Positions 50,262 through 58,369 of a DNA stretch of 64,000 nt are shown one piece after another. This DNA is from Bog-473 sp963750075. Its GTDB lineage: Bacteria; Actinomycetota; Acidimicrobiia; Acidimicrobiales; RAAP-2. Positions within the stretch are counted from its first letter, which is position 1, and each line of letters begins with the position of its first letter. The DNA is taken from assembly GCA_963750075.1 (NCBI GenBank), contig CAVVPG010000005.1, positions 124,001 to 188,000 on the forward strand, given 5' to 3'. The position numbers were made by a program, and so were the translations under genes. The notes under the pieces were generated by a model, which was given only the letters and a program-made list of their open reading frames with translations, did not search any database and was not told the origin of the DNA.

Positions 50262-52366
50262 GCGGGGCCCGCCCCGGGGGCCACGAGCGCGCCGACGGGC
50301 TCGGGCGCCCGCGCCTCCTCGGGCTGCCCACCCGGCGCCGCGCCGGTGACGAGCCCCGACGGCGCCGAGGCGGGCTCCGTGGCACGGCGCCGGGAACCGG
50401 GTACGAGGGCGAGCACCCCGCCGAGCCCGATCAGGAGCCCGCCGGCCCACAGCCAGGCCACCAGTGGCTCGATCACCACGCCGATCGCGACCGATCCCCG
50501 TGGCAGGTTGTCGATGACCTGGCTGCCCGACGTCGCGCCGAGGCCCCCCACGGCGTCGAAGGTCAGGTACACGTCGCCGAAGAGACCGGAGTCGATGGCC
50601 GGCGTGCCGACGACCGACAGCGCGCTGCCGAAGCTGGTCGTGGCCGGGGCGAACACCGCGCCATCGACCTTGACCAGGGCCTCCTGTGACGTCCGCACCG
50701 GCGACGTCACCGTGCGCAACCTCTCGAACGTGAAGCTGTGGCCGCCGTAGCTGACCACCGTGCCCCGGTGCAGCGCCAGCTCGGCCTCGTGCCGGTAGGA
50801 CGTGGCCGCGATCACCCCGACGGCGAGGAGCACGACGCCGAGGTGCACGATCATGCCGCCGTTGGCGCGGCCCACGAGGCCGCGCCACCACCCGACGTGA
50901 CGGGCATGGGCCGCCCGCACCGAGAGGACGAGCGCCCGTGCCGCGGTCGCGGCCGCCATAGCGCCGAGCCCGAAACCGATCAGGGTGGCGCCGCCGCGCA
51001 GCCCGGCCGCCACGCACAGCACCACCGTGCCCACGCCGATCCACGCCGGGATCACGAGGCGTTGCCACAGCACGGCCCCGCTCATCTTGCGCCAGCTGAG
51101 CACCGGCGCCACGGCCATCAGGAACAACAGGGTCAGGCCGGCGGGCACCGCCACCGTGTTGAAGAACGGCGCGCCGACGGTGACCTGCTGCTGCGTCAGC
51201 GCCTCGTAGAGGAGCGGGTACACGGTCCCGAGCAGAACGACGAACGCGAAGCCGACGAAGAGCACGTTGTTGAGCAGGAACGCGCCTTCCCGGCCCAGCG
51301 GCGCGTCGATGCCACCGGGCGAGCGGAGCCTGTCGCCCCGCCAGGCGATCAGCCCGAAGCCCACGATGACCACCGCGAAGAAGAACCCGATGAGCAACGG
51401 GCCGAGGGACGACTGGGAGAACGCGTGGACCGACGTGATGACGCCGGAGCGGGTGAGGAAGGTGCCCAGGATGGTGAGCGCGAACGTGGCGATGGACAGC
51501 GAGAGGTTCCAGACGCGCATCAGGCCACGCCGCTCCTGGACGAGGACCGAGTGCAGGTAGGCCGTCCCGCACAGCCAGGGAAGCAGCGCGGCATTCTCCA
51601 CGGGGTCCCAGCCCCAGAACCCGCCCCACCCGAGCACCTGATAGGACCACCAGGCCCCCAGCACGATGCCCACGGAGAGGAAGGTGAACGCCAGCAGCGT
51701 CCAGCGGCGGCACTCGACCTGCCAGCGATCCCCCACCCGTCCCGTGGCCAGCATGCCGATGGCGAACGCGAAGGGGACGGTGAAGAGGACGAACCCGATG
51801 TAGAGCAGCGGCGGGTGGATGGCGACCAGCGGGTTGTCCTGCAGGAGCGAGTTGGGGCCCAGACCCTGCGTCACGCCGGAGGCGCTGACGAAGGGGTTGG
51901 CGGGCCCGACCATCAGCCCGAAGAAGAAGGCGGACACGGCGTAGAGCACCAGCGTGGCCCAACGGATCACGGGGTCGACGGCCTGGCGGCGGTAGCGCCA
52001 GACGAAGATGGTCGAGACCACGCTGAGGACGAGCCCCCACAGCAGGATGGACCCGGACAGCGCTGACCACATCCCCGTGACGGAGTACAGGAGCGGCGTC
52101 ACCGTGCTGTTGTTCTGTGCCACGAAGGCCAGCGCGAAGTCGTGGGTGACGAGCGCGTGCTCCATCGCCCCGGACGCCAGCAGAGCGCCGAACAGCATGA
52201 CGGGCGCCAGCAGCCTTCCGTCGCTCACCGAGCGCGCCGAGGTGCCGGCAGGTGTGGCGTCGCCGTGGCGGCGGGTGACGAGCCCGATGCCGAGCACGAT
52301 CACCCCGGCGACACTGGCGACGAAGGCGAGCCAGACTCCGATCGTCCCGAGATGCGCGTCGACCAT
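50258..52366 (-). CDS. ccmF: Haem lyase subunit CcmF
   Basis: 702 residues with about 14-15 hydrophobic segments. The tryptophan-rich haem-handling motif W-G-G-F-W-G-W-D-P-V-E-N is intact, and histidines flank it in I-H-P-P-L-L-Y and in the H-S-V-L-V region. CcmF catalyses attachment of haem from CcmE to apocytochrome c. It starts at ATG 52364-52366, overlapping the ccmE stop by one base (TGATG). A Pro/Ala-rich cytoplasmic tail ends the protein. Confidence 0.95.
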   Translation of the reverse strand: MVDAHLGTIGVWLAFVASVAGVIVLGIGLVTRRHGDATPAGTSARSVSDGRLLAPVMLFGALLASGAMEHALVTHDFALAFVAQNNSTVTPLLYSVTGMWSALSGSILLWGLVLSVVSTIFVWRYRRQAVDPVIRWATLVLYAVSAFFFGLMVGPANPFVSASGVTQGLGPNSLLQDNPLVAIHPPLLYIGFVLFTVPFAFAIGMLATGRVGDRWQVECRRWTLLAFTFLSVGIVLGAWWSYQVLGWGGFWGWDPVENAALLPWLCGTAYLHSVLVQERRGLMRVWNLSLSIATFALTILGTFLTRSGVITSVHAFSQSSLGPLLIGFFFAVVIVGFGLIAWRGDRLRSPGGIDAPLGREGAFLLNNVLFVGFAFVVLLGTVYPLLYEALTQQQVTVGAPFFNTVAVPAGLTLLFLMAVAPVLSWRKMSGAVLWQRLVIPAWIGVGTVVLCVAAGLRGGATLIGFGLGAMAAATAARALVLSVRAAHARHVGWWRGLVGRANGGMIVHLGVVLLAVGVIAATSYRHEAELALHRGTVVSYGGHSFTFERLRTVTSPVRTSQEALVKVDGAVFAPATTSFGSALSVVGTPAIDSGLFGDVYLTFDAVGGLGATSGSQVIDNLPRGSVAIGVVIEPLVAWLWAGGLLIGLGGVLALVPGSRRRATEPASAPSGLVTGAAPGGQPEEARAPEPVGALVAPGAGPA

Positions 52367-52881
52367 CAGCAGGCCGGCCCGCTCGTCTTGGGCTTCACCC
52401 GGTTTGGGTACTGGTTGGTGTAGGTGGCGGAGTGCTTCACCAGGATGGAATCGGACACGAAGTCGTTCGACGTGTCCGACGTGAAGTGCCCGACCACGAC
52501 CACCCCGATCCTCTCCTGGAAGAGGGCGGGCGGGCTGCCCGTGTTGACCACGTGCACGACGTGAGGTCCCTGGCAGATGGCGAAGTCCGAGCCGGTGGCC
52601 GTGGCGTGGATGGTGCCCGGGACCACGGTCCCCTCCAGCCGGAACGTCGTGGTGCCCAGCGTGTGCCGGTTGGCGTAGGCCTGGTCGACCGTGTCGAAGT
52701 AGTTGAGCGAGCTGCCCAACCCCTCCACCAGGAGGAAGACGAAGGCGACGACGAGCAGCGCGAAGACGGCCAGGACGCGCCGGCTCGTCCGGCGCCGCCG
52801 CGGGGGCATGGCCGGACCCCGGGGAGCCTCGGACGACGGAGGGCTGGGCGGCGGGCTCGGCTCGGTGGTCGTGCCGCTCAC
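52366..52881 (-). CDS. ccmE: Haem chaperone CcmE
   Basis: 171 residues. The N-terminus is Pro/Ser-rich and unusually long before the membrane anchor (about 36-55). The beta-barrel OB-fold domain ends with V-K-H-S-A-T-Y, where the His covalently binds haem and the Tyr four residues on is the axial ligand of the H-x3-Y form. It receives haem from CcmABCD and hands it to CcmF. Start GTG 52879-52881 overlaps the ccmD stop as GTGA. Confidence 0.93.
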   Translation of the reverse strand: MSGTTTEPSPPPSPPSSEAPRGPAMPPRRRRTSRRVLAVFALLVVAFVFLLVEGLGSSLNYFDTVDQAYANRHTLGTTTFRLEGTVVPGTIHATATGSDFAICQGPHVVHVVNTGSPPALFQERIGVVVVGHFTSDTSNDFVSDSILVKHSATYTNQYPNRVKPKTSGPAC

Positions 52882-53039
52882 GGCCGCTCGCCGCGGGCCG
52901 GCGCACCGTGACCCCCGGTGGCCGGCGCCTCCGACGCTGTCAACGCCCGCTCCCAGCGCCGGCGGCGCAGGATCAGGCTGACCGCGTACACGAGCAGCGT
53001 CGTCAGCGCGACGGCGTACCCGGCATCGACGTAGCTCAT
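52878..53039 (-). CDS. ccmD: CcmD-like small membrane protein
   Basis: 53 residues: M-S-Y-V-D-A-G-Y-A-V-A-L, a single transmembrane helix (about 5-24), then an R-R-R-R-W-E-R-A-L positive segment and a short tail. This is the canonical CcmD layout. CcmD helps release holo-CcmE from CcmC. The ATG at 53037-53039 overlaps the ccmC stop codon region, and the gene lies exactly between ccmC and ccmE. Confidence 0.85.
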   Translation of the reverse strand: MSYVDAGYAVALTTLLVYAVSLILRRRRWERALTASEAPATGGHGAPARGERP

Positions 53040-53833
53040 GGCGCGCCTCGGCCCGGCACCGGCGCCTGGCCGACCAGGTCGGTGCCGACGAGCTCGGTGT
53101 CCTCGCTCCATCGCTCGGCCAGCGACACCTCGAGCTCCTGGTCGCCCACGAGGTCCTGCAGCACCTCGACCTGGTAGCGCACGCCGAGCAGCCAGACGAA
53201 GATCAGCGAGAAGGCCACGAACGCGAGCAGGAACGTCCACGACATGGACGCCGAGGCGTGGATCTTGAAGCCCGGGTCGATGAACGTGCCGCCCTGGTGC
53301 AGCGTGTTCCACCAGTCCACCGAGAAGTGCACGAGCGGGATGTCGACGGCGATCAGCAGCGCGGCCACGGCGCAGCGCCGGGCCCGGACGGCGGGATCGG
53401 CCGGCACGCGGCGGAGCGCCAGGTAGCCGATCTCGAGCAGGAGCAAGAGGGCGGTCGAGGTCAGGCGGGCGTCCCAGGTCCACCAGGTGCCCCAGGCGGG
53501 CCTGCCCCACAGCGACCCGGTGACCAGCGTGAGGGCCGCGAACACCACGCCCACCTCGACCGCCGACGCGGCGAGGCGGTCCCAGAAGAGCGAGCGCGTG
53601 CGCGGCCACAGGTACAGCAGGCTCCCGCCCGCCGCGACGATGCCGACCCAGTACAGCGCCACCGTCGCGATCGGCGGGTGGATGTAGAGCAACCGGGCCA
53701 GGTTTCCCTGGACGGCGTCGGGCGGGGTGACCCACAGGCCGAGCCACACGGTGAGGCCCAGAGCGACGACACCGAGTGCGCCCACGGCGTCGAGCCAGCG
53801 CGGCCGCGAGGGCCGGAGCTCCGTGGTGCTCAT
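53036..53833 (-). CDS. ccmC: Haem exporter/handling protein CcmC
   Basis: 265 residues with six hydrophobic segments. The motif W-G-T-W-W-T-W-D-A-R-L-T-S and flanking histidines (I-H-P-P-I-A and I-P-L-V-H-F-S-V-D-W-W) are the CcmC haem site. CcmC loads haem onto CcmE. An extended acidic C-terminal tail (about 225-265) is longer than usual. The ATG overlaps the ccmB stop as ATGA. Confidence 0.95.
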   Translation of the reverse strand: MSTTELRPSRPRWLDAVGALGVVALGLTVWLGLWVTPPDAVQGNLARLLYIHPPIATVALYWVGIVAAGGSLLYLWPRTRSLFWDRLAASAVEVGVVFAALTLVTGSLWGRPAWGTWWTWDARLTSTALLLLLEIGYLALRRVPADPAVRARRCAVAALLIAVDIPLVHFSVDWWNTLHQGGTFIDPGFKIHASASMSWTFLLAFVAFSLIFVWLLGVRYQVEVLQDLVGDQELEVSLAERWSEDTELVGTDLVGQAPVPGRGAP

Positions 53834-54498
53834 GTCGCCTCCTGCAGCGGGCCGTAGAGGACGATGCCCACGACGAGGTAGATCACCGCGAAGGGGACGA
53901 GGATCTTGAGCCACTGCGTCCCCGACGACACGCTGCCGCTGAGCGCGGCCTCCCACGCCTTGGAGCCGGCGAGGAGGACCGGGGCGAGGACCGGCAGGAC
54001 CAGTAGCGGCAGCAGCGTGTCGCGCACGCGGAGGCCGGCCGAGAGGGCGCCGTAGAGGACGCCGGCCGCGGCCAGCCCGATCGTGGCCAGCACGCTGGCC
54101 GTCACCGCCAGCCACACCACGTGCACGCGCACGTCGAAGAGGAAGGTGACGCCGGCCCACAACACGACCTGGAGGGCCAGCAGCTGGAGACCCACCGCGG
54201 CGGCCTTGCCGAGGAAGATCCCGGCGGGATCGATGCCCGAGAGGCGGAGGCCGTCGCGGGTGCCCTCGCCCGACTCGACGGCCACGCTGCGTTGGATCGC
54301 CAGCACGGTGGAGAACAACAGGGCGACCCAGAAGATCCCCGGGGCGGCGTGGCGCAGCGCGGCCTGATCCGGCCCGATGGCCAGCGCCAGGAGCACGAGG
54401 ACGAGGAGCGCGAAGGGGACGACCTGCCACAGCGCGACGCGCGAGCGCGCCTCGATCCGCAGGTCCTTGCCCGCCACCAGCAGGGCGTCATGCCACAT
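53830..54498 (-). CDS. ccmB: ABC transporter permease CcmB
   Basis: 222 residues with six membrane helices and the CcmB pattern K-D-L-R-I-E-A-R-S-R at the start and F-A-V-I-Y-L-V-V-G-I near the end. With CcmA it forms the ATPase that drives release of haem-loaded CcmE. It begins at ATG 54496-54498, inside the last 11 bases of ccmA. The frame remains open upstream, but this ATG fits family length. Confidence 0.92.
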   Translation of the reverse strand: MWHDALLVAGKDLRIEARSRVALWQVVPFALLVLVLLALAIGPDQAALRHAAPGIFWVALLFSTVLAIQRSVAVESGEGTRDGLRLSGIDPAGIFLGKAAAVGLQLLALQVVLWAGVTFLFDVRVHVVWLAVTASVLATIGLAAAGVLYGALSAGLRVRDTLLPLLVLPVLAPVLLAGSKAWEAALSGSVSSGTQWLKILVPFAVIYLVVGIVLYGPLQEAT

Positions 54499-55219
54499 GG
54501 ATGGCTCCCGCGCCGCCGGCGGAGCGGTCCGGCTCGGCGCCCGGCACCGTGGTGAGGGTGACGCGGCGCCCGCCCGGCTCCTCACCGGTCACCCGCCCCC
54601 CGCCCATCGACACGACGCGGTCGGCCAGGGGGACCGAGAGCTGCGGCTCGTGGGACGAGAGGAGCACCGTCGCCCCGTCGGCGACCGCCTCGCCGATCAG
54701 CTGCCCGAGCAGCGAGCGCGAGGCGGCATCGAGGCCGGCGTGGGGTTCGTCGAGAAGCCAGAGCGCGGGGCGACGGGCCAGGAGGGCAGCGAGCGCGACC
54801 CGGCGACGCTGCCCGGCCGAGAGTCGTCCCGCCGAGGTGGTGCGCACGCGGCCGGTCAGGCCGAGCCGGTCGAGTGCCCGGTCCGCCGCTCCCGCCGGCA
54901 GCCCGAGGGCGCGGACGGCGAAGCGGACGTTCTCCGCCGCGCTGAGCTCGTCGTAGAGGGGGGCGGCATGGCCCAGGAGGCCGACGTAGCGGCGCACGGA
55001 CGTGTGGTCCGTGGTCAGGTCGACCCCCAGCACCGACGCCTCGCCCGCCGTGACCGGCAAGAGCCCAGCGCAGGCGCGCAGAAGACTCGTCTTGCCGGCG
55101 CCGTTGGCCCCGACGACGACGACCACCTCGCCCTGTTGGAGGCAGAGGTCGACCCCGGCGAGGGCGGGGAAGCGGCCGGCGAGAGCGACAGCGGCGCGGA
55201 ATTGGACGACAGGGGCCAT
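54488..55219 (-). CDS. ccmA: ABC transporter ATPase CcmA
   Basis: 243 residues from ATG 55217-55219. Walker A G-A-N-G-A-G-K-T-S, signature L-S-A-G-Q-R-R-R and Walker B L-W-L-L-D-E-P-H are all intact. The A-G-Q-R-R-R form of the signature is typical of CcmA. It is first in the nine-gene ccm operon. An in-frame ATG five codons earlier is possible, but AAGG precedes the chosen one. A run of seven C and AT-poor sequence lies upstream with no clear promoter. Confidence 0.93.
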   Translation of the reverse strand: MAPVVQFRAAVALAGRFPALAGVDLCLQQGEVVVVVGANGAGKTSLLRACAGLLPVTAGEASVLGVDLTTDHTSVRRYVGLLGHAAPLYDELSAAENVRFAVRALGLPAGAADRALDRLGLTGRVRTTSAGRLSAGQRRRVALAALLARRPALWLLDEPHAGLDAASRSLLGQLIGEAVADGATVLLSSHEPQLSVPLADRVVSMGGGRVTGEEPGGRRVTLTTVPGAEPDRSAGGAGAIHVA

Positions 55220-55284
55220 GGCCTTCCCCACCATGGTAGGGGGGGTCGGTCCCGGGGTTCCAAGCGGGTCCCCGGCCCCGACCG

Positions 55285-55992
55285 TCAGGCCGGGGCCCAG
55301 ACCCAGGCCGCGCTGAAGGGCCAGTCCCGGTACGCCTGCCAGCCCGGCTTGCAGCGAAGGAATTCGTCGTCGACCAGGGCTTCGTGCATCTCGCGGAGGA
55401 CGAAGCCGGCGGCGATGGCCGCGGCCACGTGCTCGGAGGGGAGGTGCACGAAGGTCTCGATGGCCACGGGACCGGTGCCGGCCACCTCGAAGTGGGTCGG
55501 CATCCCCGCCGACATCACGAAGTACGGGTGGATCCCGACGACCACGAACGCCCCGGCCACACCGAGCAGCCGACGCGCCTCGACGTAGAGCCCGTCGAGC
55601 CCGGGCAGGTGCTCGTCCACCAGGACGCAGACCACGAGGTCGTAGGCGGCGCCGGGCAGCCCGCTGTCCCGTACGTCGCCTTCGACGAGGCGGTCGTGGA
55701 TGCCGCGGGCGCGTGCCCGCTCGAGCATGGCCGGAGTGAGGTCGACGCCGTCGACGGCGAAGTCGCCACGCGTGCGCAGCCAGGCGGCGGTGCGACCCGA
55801 GCCGCACCCGAGGTCGGCGGCTCGTCGCACCCGCTCCCAGGCGACCGACCCGATGCGCTCCAAGAGCGCGAGGTCCATGACGTCCTCGACGGTCTCCTCG
55901 TAGGTCGGGGCCCAGGCCTCGTAGCCCTCACGCGCGCGCAGCGTCGGGTAGTGACGGCGGTCGAACCGAGCGAAGTCGGGCCCGGTCCCCAC
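55285..55992 (-). CDS. Class I SAM-dependent methyltransferase
   Basis: 235 residues. Motif I is A-D-L-G-C-G-S-G-R-T (about 60-69), followed by V-D-G-V-D-L-T-P-A-M-L (motif II) and Y-D-L-V-V-C-V-L-V-D-E-H (motif III/IV). An N-terminal Y-E-A-W-A-P-T-Y-E-E segment is common in ubiquinone/malonyl-type methyltransferases. The substrate is unknown. It starts 3 bases downstream of the ferritin-like gene, indicating an operon. Confidence 0.85.
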   Translation of the reverse strand: MGTGPDFARFDRRHYPTLRAREGYEAWAPTYEETVEDVMDLALLERIGSVAWERVRRAADLGCGSGRTAAWLRTRGDFAVDGVDLTPAMLERARARGIHDRLVEGDVRDSGLPGAAYDLVVCVLVDEHLPGLDGLYVEARRLLGVAGAFVVVGIHPYFVMSAGMPTHFEVAGTGPVAIETFVHLPSEHVAAAIAAGFVLREMHEALVDDEFLRCKPGWQAYRDWPFSAAWVWAPA

Positions 55993-55995
55993 GTC

Positions 55996-56505
55996 TCAGC
56001 GCATGTGCGCCAGCGCGTGCACCGGATTCAGCGACGTCGCCGAGTCGCCGGCCAGCTCGGCCCGGGCGAAGTCGCGGATGGCGACCTCGTGGGCCACCAA
56101 CAGGTCCGCGATCTCGCGCTCGCTGGGGTCGAGTTCGCCGATGCGTCGGTACAGCGGGATGAACTGACCGGTGACGGCCACCGTGGCGGTCATGAGATCC
56201 TCCCAGGTGCTCTTCGCCGAGTCCGCGGCCAGCGCCTCTGCCAGCGTGACCATCTCGGCGTCGGGCGCGGTGGGGATGCCCGCCCGCTCGAGGGCGGGCG
56301 CCACCTCCTCCTTGGTGCGGCGTTCCAGCGTGGCGAGCACCCGCATCTTGGCGGCGTGCTCGTCGTCGTCGAGGATTGCCGCGATGGCCGCGAAGAGGGC
56401 CTCGCCCAGCACCTCGCCCTGGTAGGCCTGTTCCCAGAGCTTCTCGATCCCGTCGTCGACCGAGAAGATCGCCGGCAGGCCGGCGTCGGTGTCGGTGTCG
56501 GTCAT
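55996..56505 (-). CDS. Hypothetical ferritin-like helical protein
   Basis: 169 residues, almost entirely helical and acidic. Y-Q-G-E-V-L-G-E-A-L-F, A-T-L-E-R-R-T-K-E-E-V and L-L-V-A-H-E-V-A-I could supply Glu and His ligands of a ferritin-like four-helix bundle. The pattern is suggestive but not diagnostic, and no family name is certain. It is transcribed ahead of the methyltransferase with a 3-base gap. Start ATG 56503-56505. Divergent from the DJ-1-like gene. Confidence 0.6.
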   Translation of the reverse strand: MTDTDTDAGLPAIFSVDDGIEKLWEQAYQGEVLGEALFAAIAAILDDDEHAAKMRVLATLERRTKEEVAPALERAGIPTAPDAEMVTLAEALAADSAKSTWEDLMTATVAVTGQFIPLYRRIGELDPSEREIADLLVAHEVAIRDFARAELAGDSATSLNPVHALAHMR

Positions 56506-56570
56506 GCGAGCGACGCTACCCTCGCCGCCAGGAGCGTGCCCGGGAACCATCGGTAGTGTGCCTCGCACCC

Positions 56571-57443
56571 ATGGCAACCGTGCTGATGCCGCTGCCGGCC
56601 TGCGACTTCGACCCGACCGAGGTCGCCGTGAGCTGGAAGATCCTGTCGGACGACGGCCACCGGGTTGTGTTCGCCACCCCTTCGGGCCAACCGGGTCGGG
56701 CAGACGACCTGATGCTGAGCGGACGCGGCCTCGACCCCTGGGGCGCGGTGCCATTGCTGCGCAACGTGACGTTGGTGGGCCGGGCCCTGAGGGCCGACGC
56801 GGCAGCCCGGCGCGCCCACGCCGCCTTGCTCGACGACGATGCGTTCGGATCCCCGCTCCACTGGGGTGCGGGCCGCCGCAGTGCCTACGACGCGCTCGTC
56901 CTGCCCGGTGGGCACCGCGCCCGCGGGATGCGCGACTACCTCGAGAGCCCCGAGGTGCAGCAAATGGCCCTCGACTCGTTCCGCGCCGGCAAGCCGGTCG
57001 GGGCGATCTGCCACGGCGTGCTGGTCGCGGCGCGCGCCCTCGAGCCCGCCAGCGGGCGCTCGGTGCTGTACGGACGCAGGACGACCGCCCTGACCTGGCA
57101 GCTGGAGGGCAGGGCTTGGCAACTCGCGAGCCGGACGCGCTTCTGGGACCCCGACTACTACCGCACCTACGTGGAGGAGCCCGGGCAGCCAGCTGGCTTC
57201 ATGTCAGTGCAACAGGAGGTGACCCGCGCGCTGGCCGATCCCGGGGACTTCGTCGACGTGCCGCGCGACGTCCCCGACTACAGGCGCAAGACGAGTGGGC
57301 GCGCCCGCGACACCCCGACGGACGCGCGACCGGCCTGGGTCGTGCGCGACGGTGTGTACGTCTCTGCCCGCTGGCCCGGCGACGCCCACACGTTTGCCCG
57401 GACGTTCTCCGACGTCCTCACCGAGTGGGGCGCCACAAGCTGA
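56571..57443 (+). CDS. DJ-1/PfpI-like (type 1 glutamine amidotransferase fold) protein
   Basis: 290 residues. The elbow G-A-I-C-H-G-V with Cys-His and a preceding A-L-V-L-P-G-G-H-R identify a DJ-1/Hsp31-type fold. An insertion (about 40-95) and a C-terminal extension beyond 220 make it longer than typical members. Related proteins are chaperones, glyoxalases or of unknown activity. TAGTGT stands 11 bases before the ATG. The 78-base gap to ccdA is convergent and shows no obvious hairpin. Confidence 0.8.
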   Translation: MATVLMPLPACDFDPTEVAVSWKILSDDGHRVVFATPSGQPGRADDLMLSGRGLDPWGAVPLLRNVTLVGRALRADAAARRAHAALLDDDAFGSPLHWGAGRRSAYDALVLPGGHRARGMRDYLESPEVQQMALDSFRAGKPVGAICHGVLVAARALEPASGRSVLYGRRTTALTWQLEGRAWQLASRTRFWDPDYYRTYVEEPGQPAGFMSVQQEVTRALADPGDFVDVPRDVPDYRRKTSGRARDTPTDARPAWVVRDGVYVSARWPGDAHTFARTFSDVLTEWGATS

Positions 57444-57520
57444 GCCCGATGACGGGATTCGTGATCCGGCTCATCCCGCCGACCCGGGTGTACGACGCGG
57501 GTGTGCGACGCGGGGCCCGG

Positions 57521-58369
57521 CTAGCTCGTCGAGAGCCGGCCGAGCCCGATGTCGTTGAGGAAATTGGAGAGTTGCGTCGAGACCCAGCTCACGTTGTCCG
57601 TCAGCAGCAGCACGCCGAAGACCACGAGCACGATGCCGGCCACGAGCTCCACGGCCCACAGCCAGTGCCGCGCCCGGGCCAGGGTCGCGGTGAGCCGGCC
57701 GAAGGCGAGACCGACCACGACGAAGGGCACGGCCAGACCGAGCGAGTAGCAGAAGAGAAGAAGGACGCCACCGGGCAGCGACCCGTTGCGTGCGGCCAGG
57801 CCCAGGACGACGCCGAGGACCGGGCCGATGCAGGGGGTCCAGGCGAAGGCGAAGGCCATCCCCATCACGGGGGCGGCCCAGACACCGAGCTTGGAAGGCC
57901 GCACGTCGAAGCGGTGCTCGCCGGTGACCCGGGAGACCACGCCGAGCGTGCCCGTGCCCGCGTGCTCCCACACCCGCGCGGGCAGCGCGCCGAGCAGCAT
58001 CACCGCCCCGAGGAGGATGATCACCGCGCCGCTCAAGTGGGCGAGCGCGATCTCGTGGGCCTTGAGGATGCGACCGATGCTCGAGGCGGTAGCGCCCAGC
58101 GCGACGAAGACGAGCGTGAACCCGGCGACGAACAGGCCGATGCCGCGCAGGACGGGCCGCAGCGCGGCCGACGGCGTGACCCCGTCGCGGCCGGCCTCCA
58201 GCTCCGCCGCGGACAGCCCCGACACCATGGAGACGTAGCCCGGCACGAGGGGTAGGACGCAGGGGGAAAGGAACGAGAGGATCCCGGCCCCGAAGGCGAC
58301 GAGCGCGCCGGCCGGATCGGCCGAGATCGCAGCGGGTGCAGCAGGTGAGAGGAGCGCAGCCGCCCCCGG
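57521..58369 (-). CDS. ccdA: CcdA/DsbD-type thiol-electron transporter lacking a recognisable start codon
   Basis: Up to 283 residues are open in frame. The hallmark L-S-F-L-S-P-C-V-L-P-L-V-P-G-Y and second A-W-T-P-C-I-G-P-V-L-G place it in CcdA, a six-helix protein carrying electrons from cytosolic thioredoxin to extracytoplasmic CcmG. The frame begins immediately after the gmd stop TAG. No ATG, GTG, TTG or CTG occurs before the first Cys motif; the first, GTG 58244-58246, would remove that helix. The listed end is therefore the limit of the open frame, not a known start. Confidence 0.8.
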   Translation of the reverse strand, partial: PGAAALLSPAAPAAISADPAGALVAFGAGILSFLSPCVLPLVPGYVSMVSGLSAAELEAGRDGVTPSAALRPVLRGIGLFVAGFTLVFVALGATASSIGRILKAHEIALAHLSGAVIILLGAVMLLGALPARVWEHAGTGTLGVVSRVTGEHRFDVRPSKLGVWAAPVMGMAFAFAWTPCIGPVLGVVLGLAARNGSLPGGVLLLFCYSLGLAVPFVVVGLAFGRLTATLARARHWLWAVELVAGIVLVVFGVLLLTDNVSWVSTQLSNFLNDIGLGRLSTS

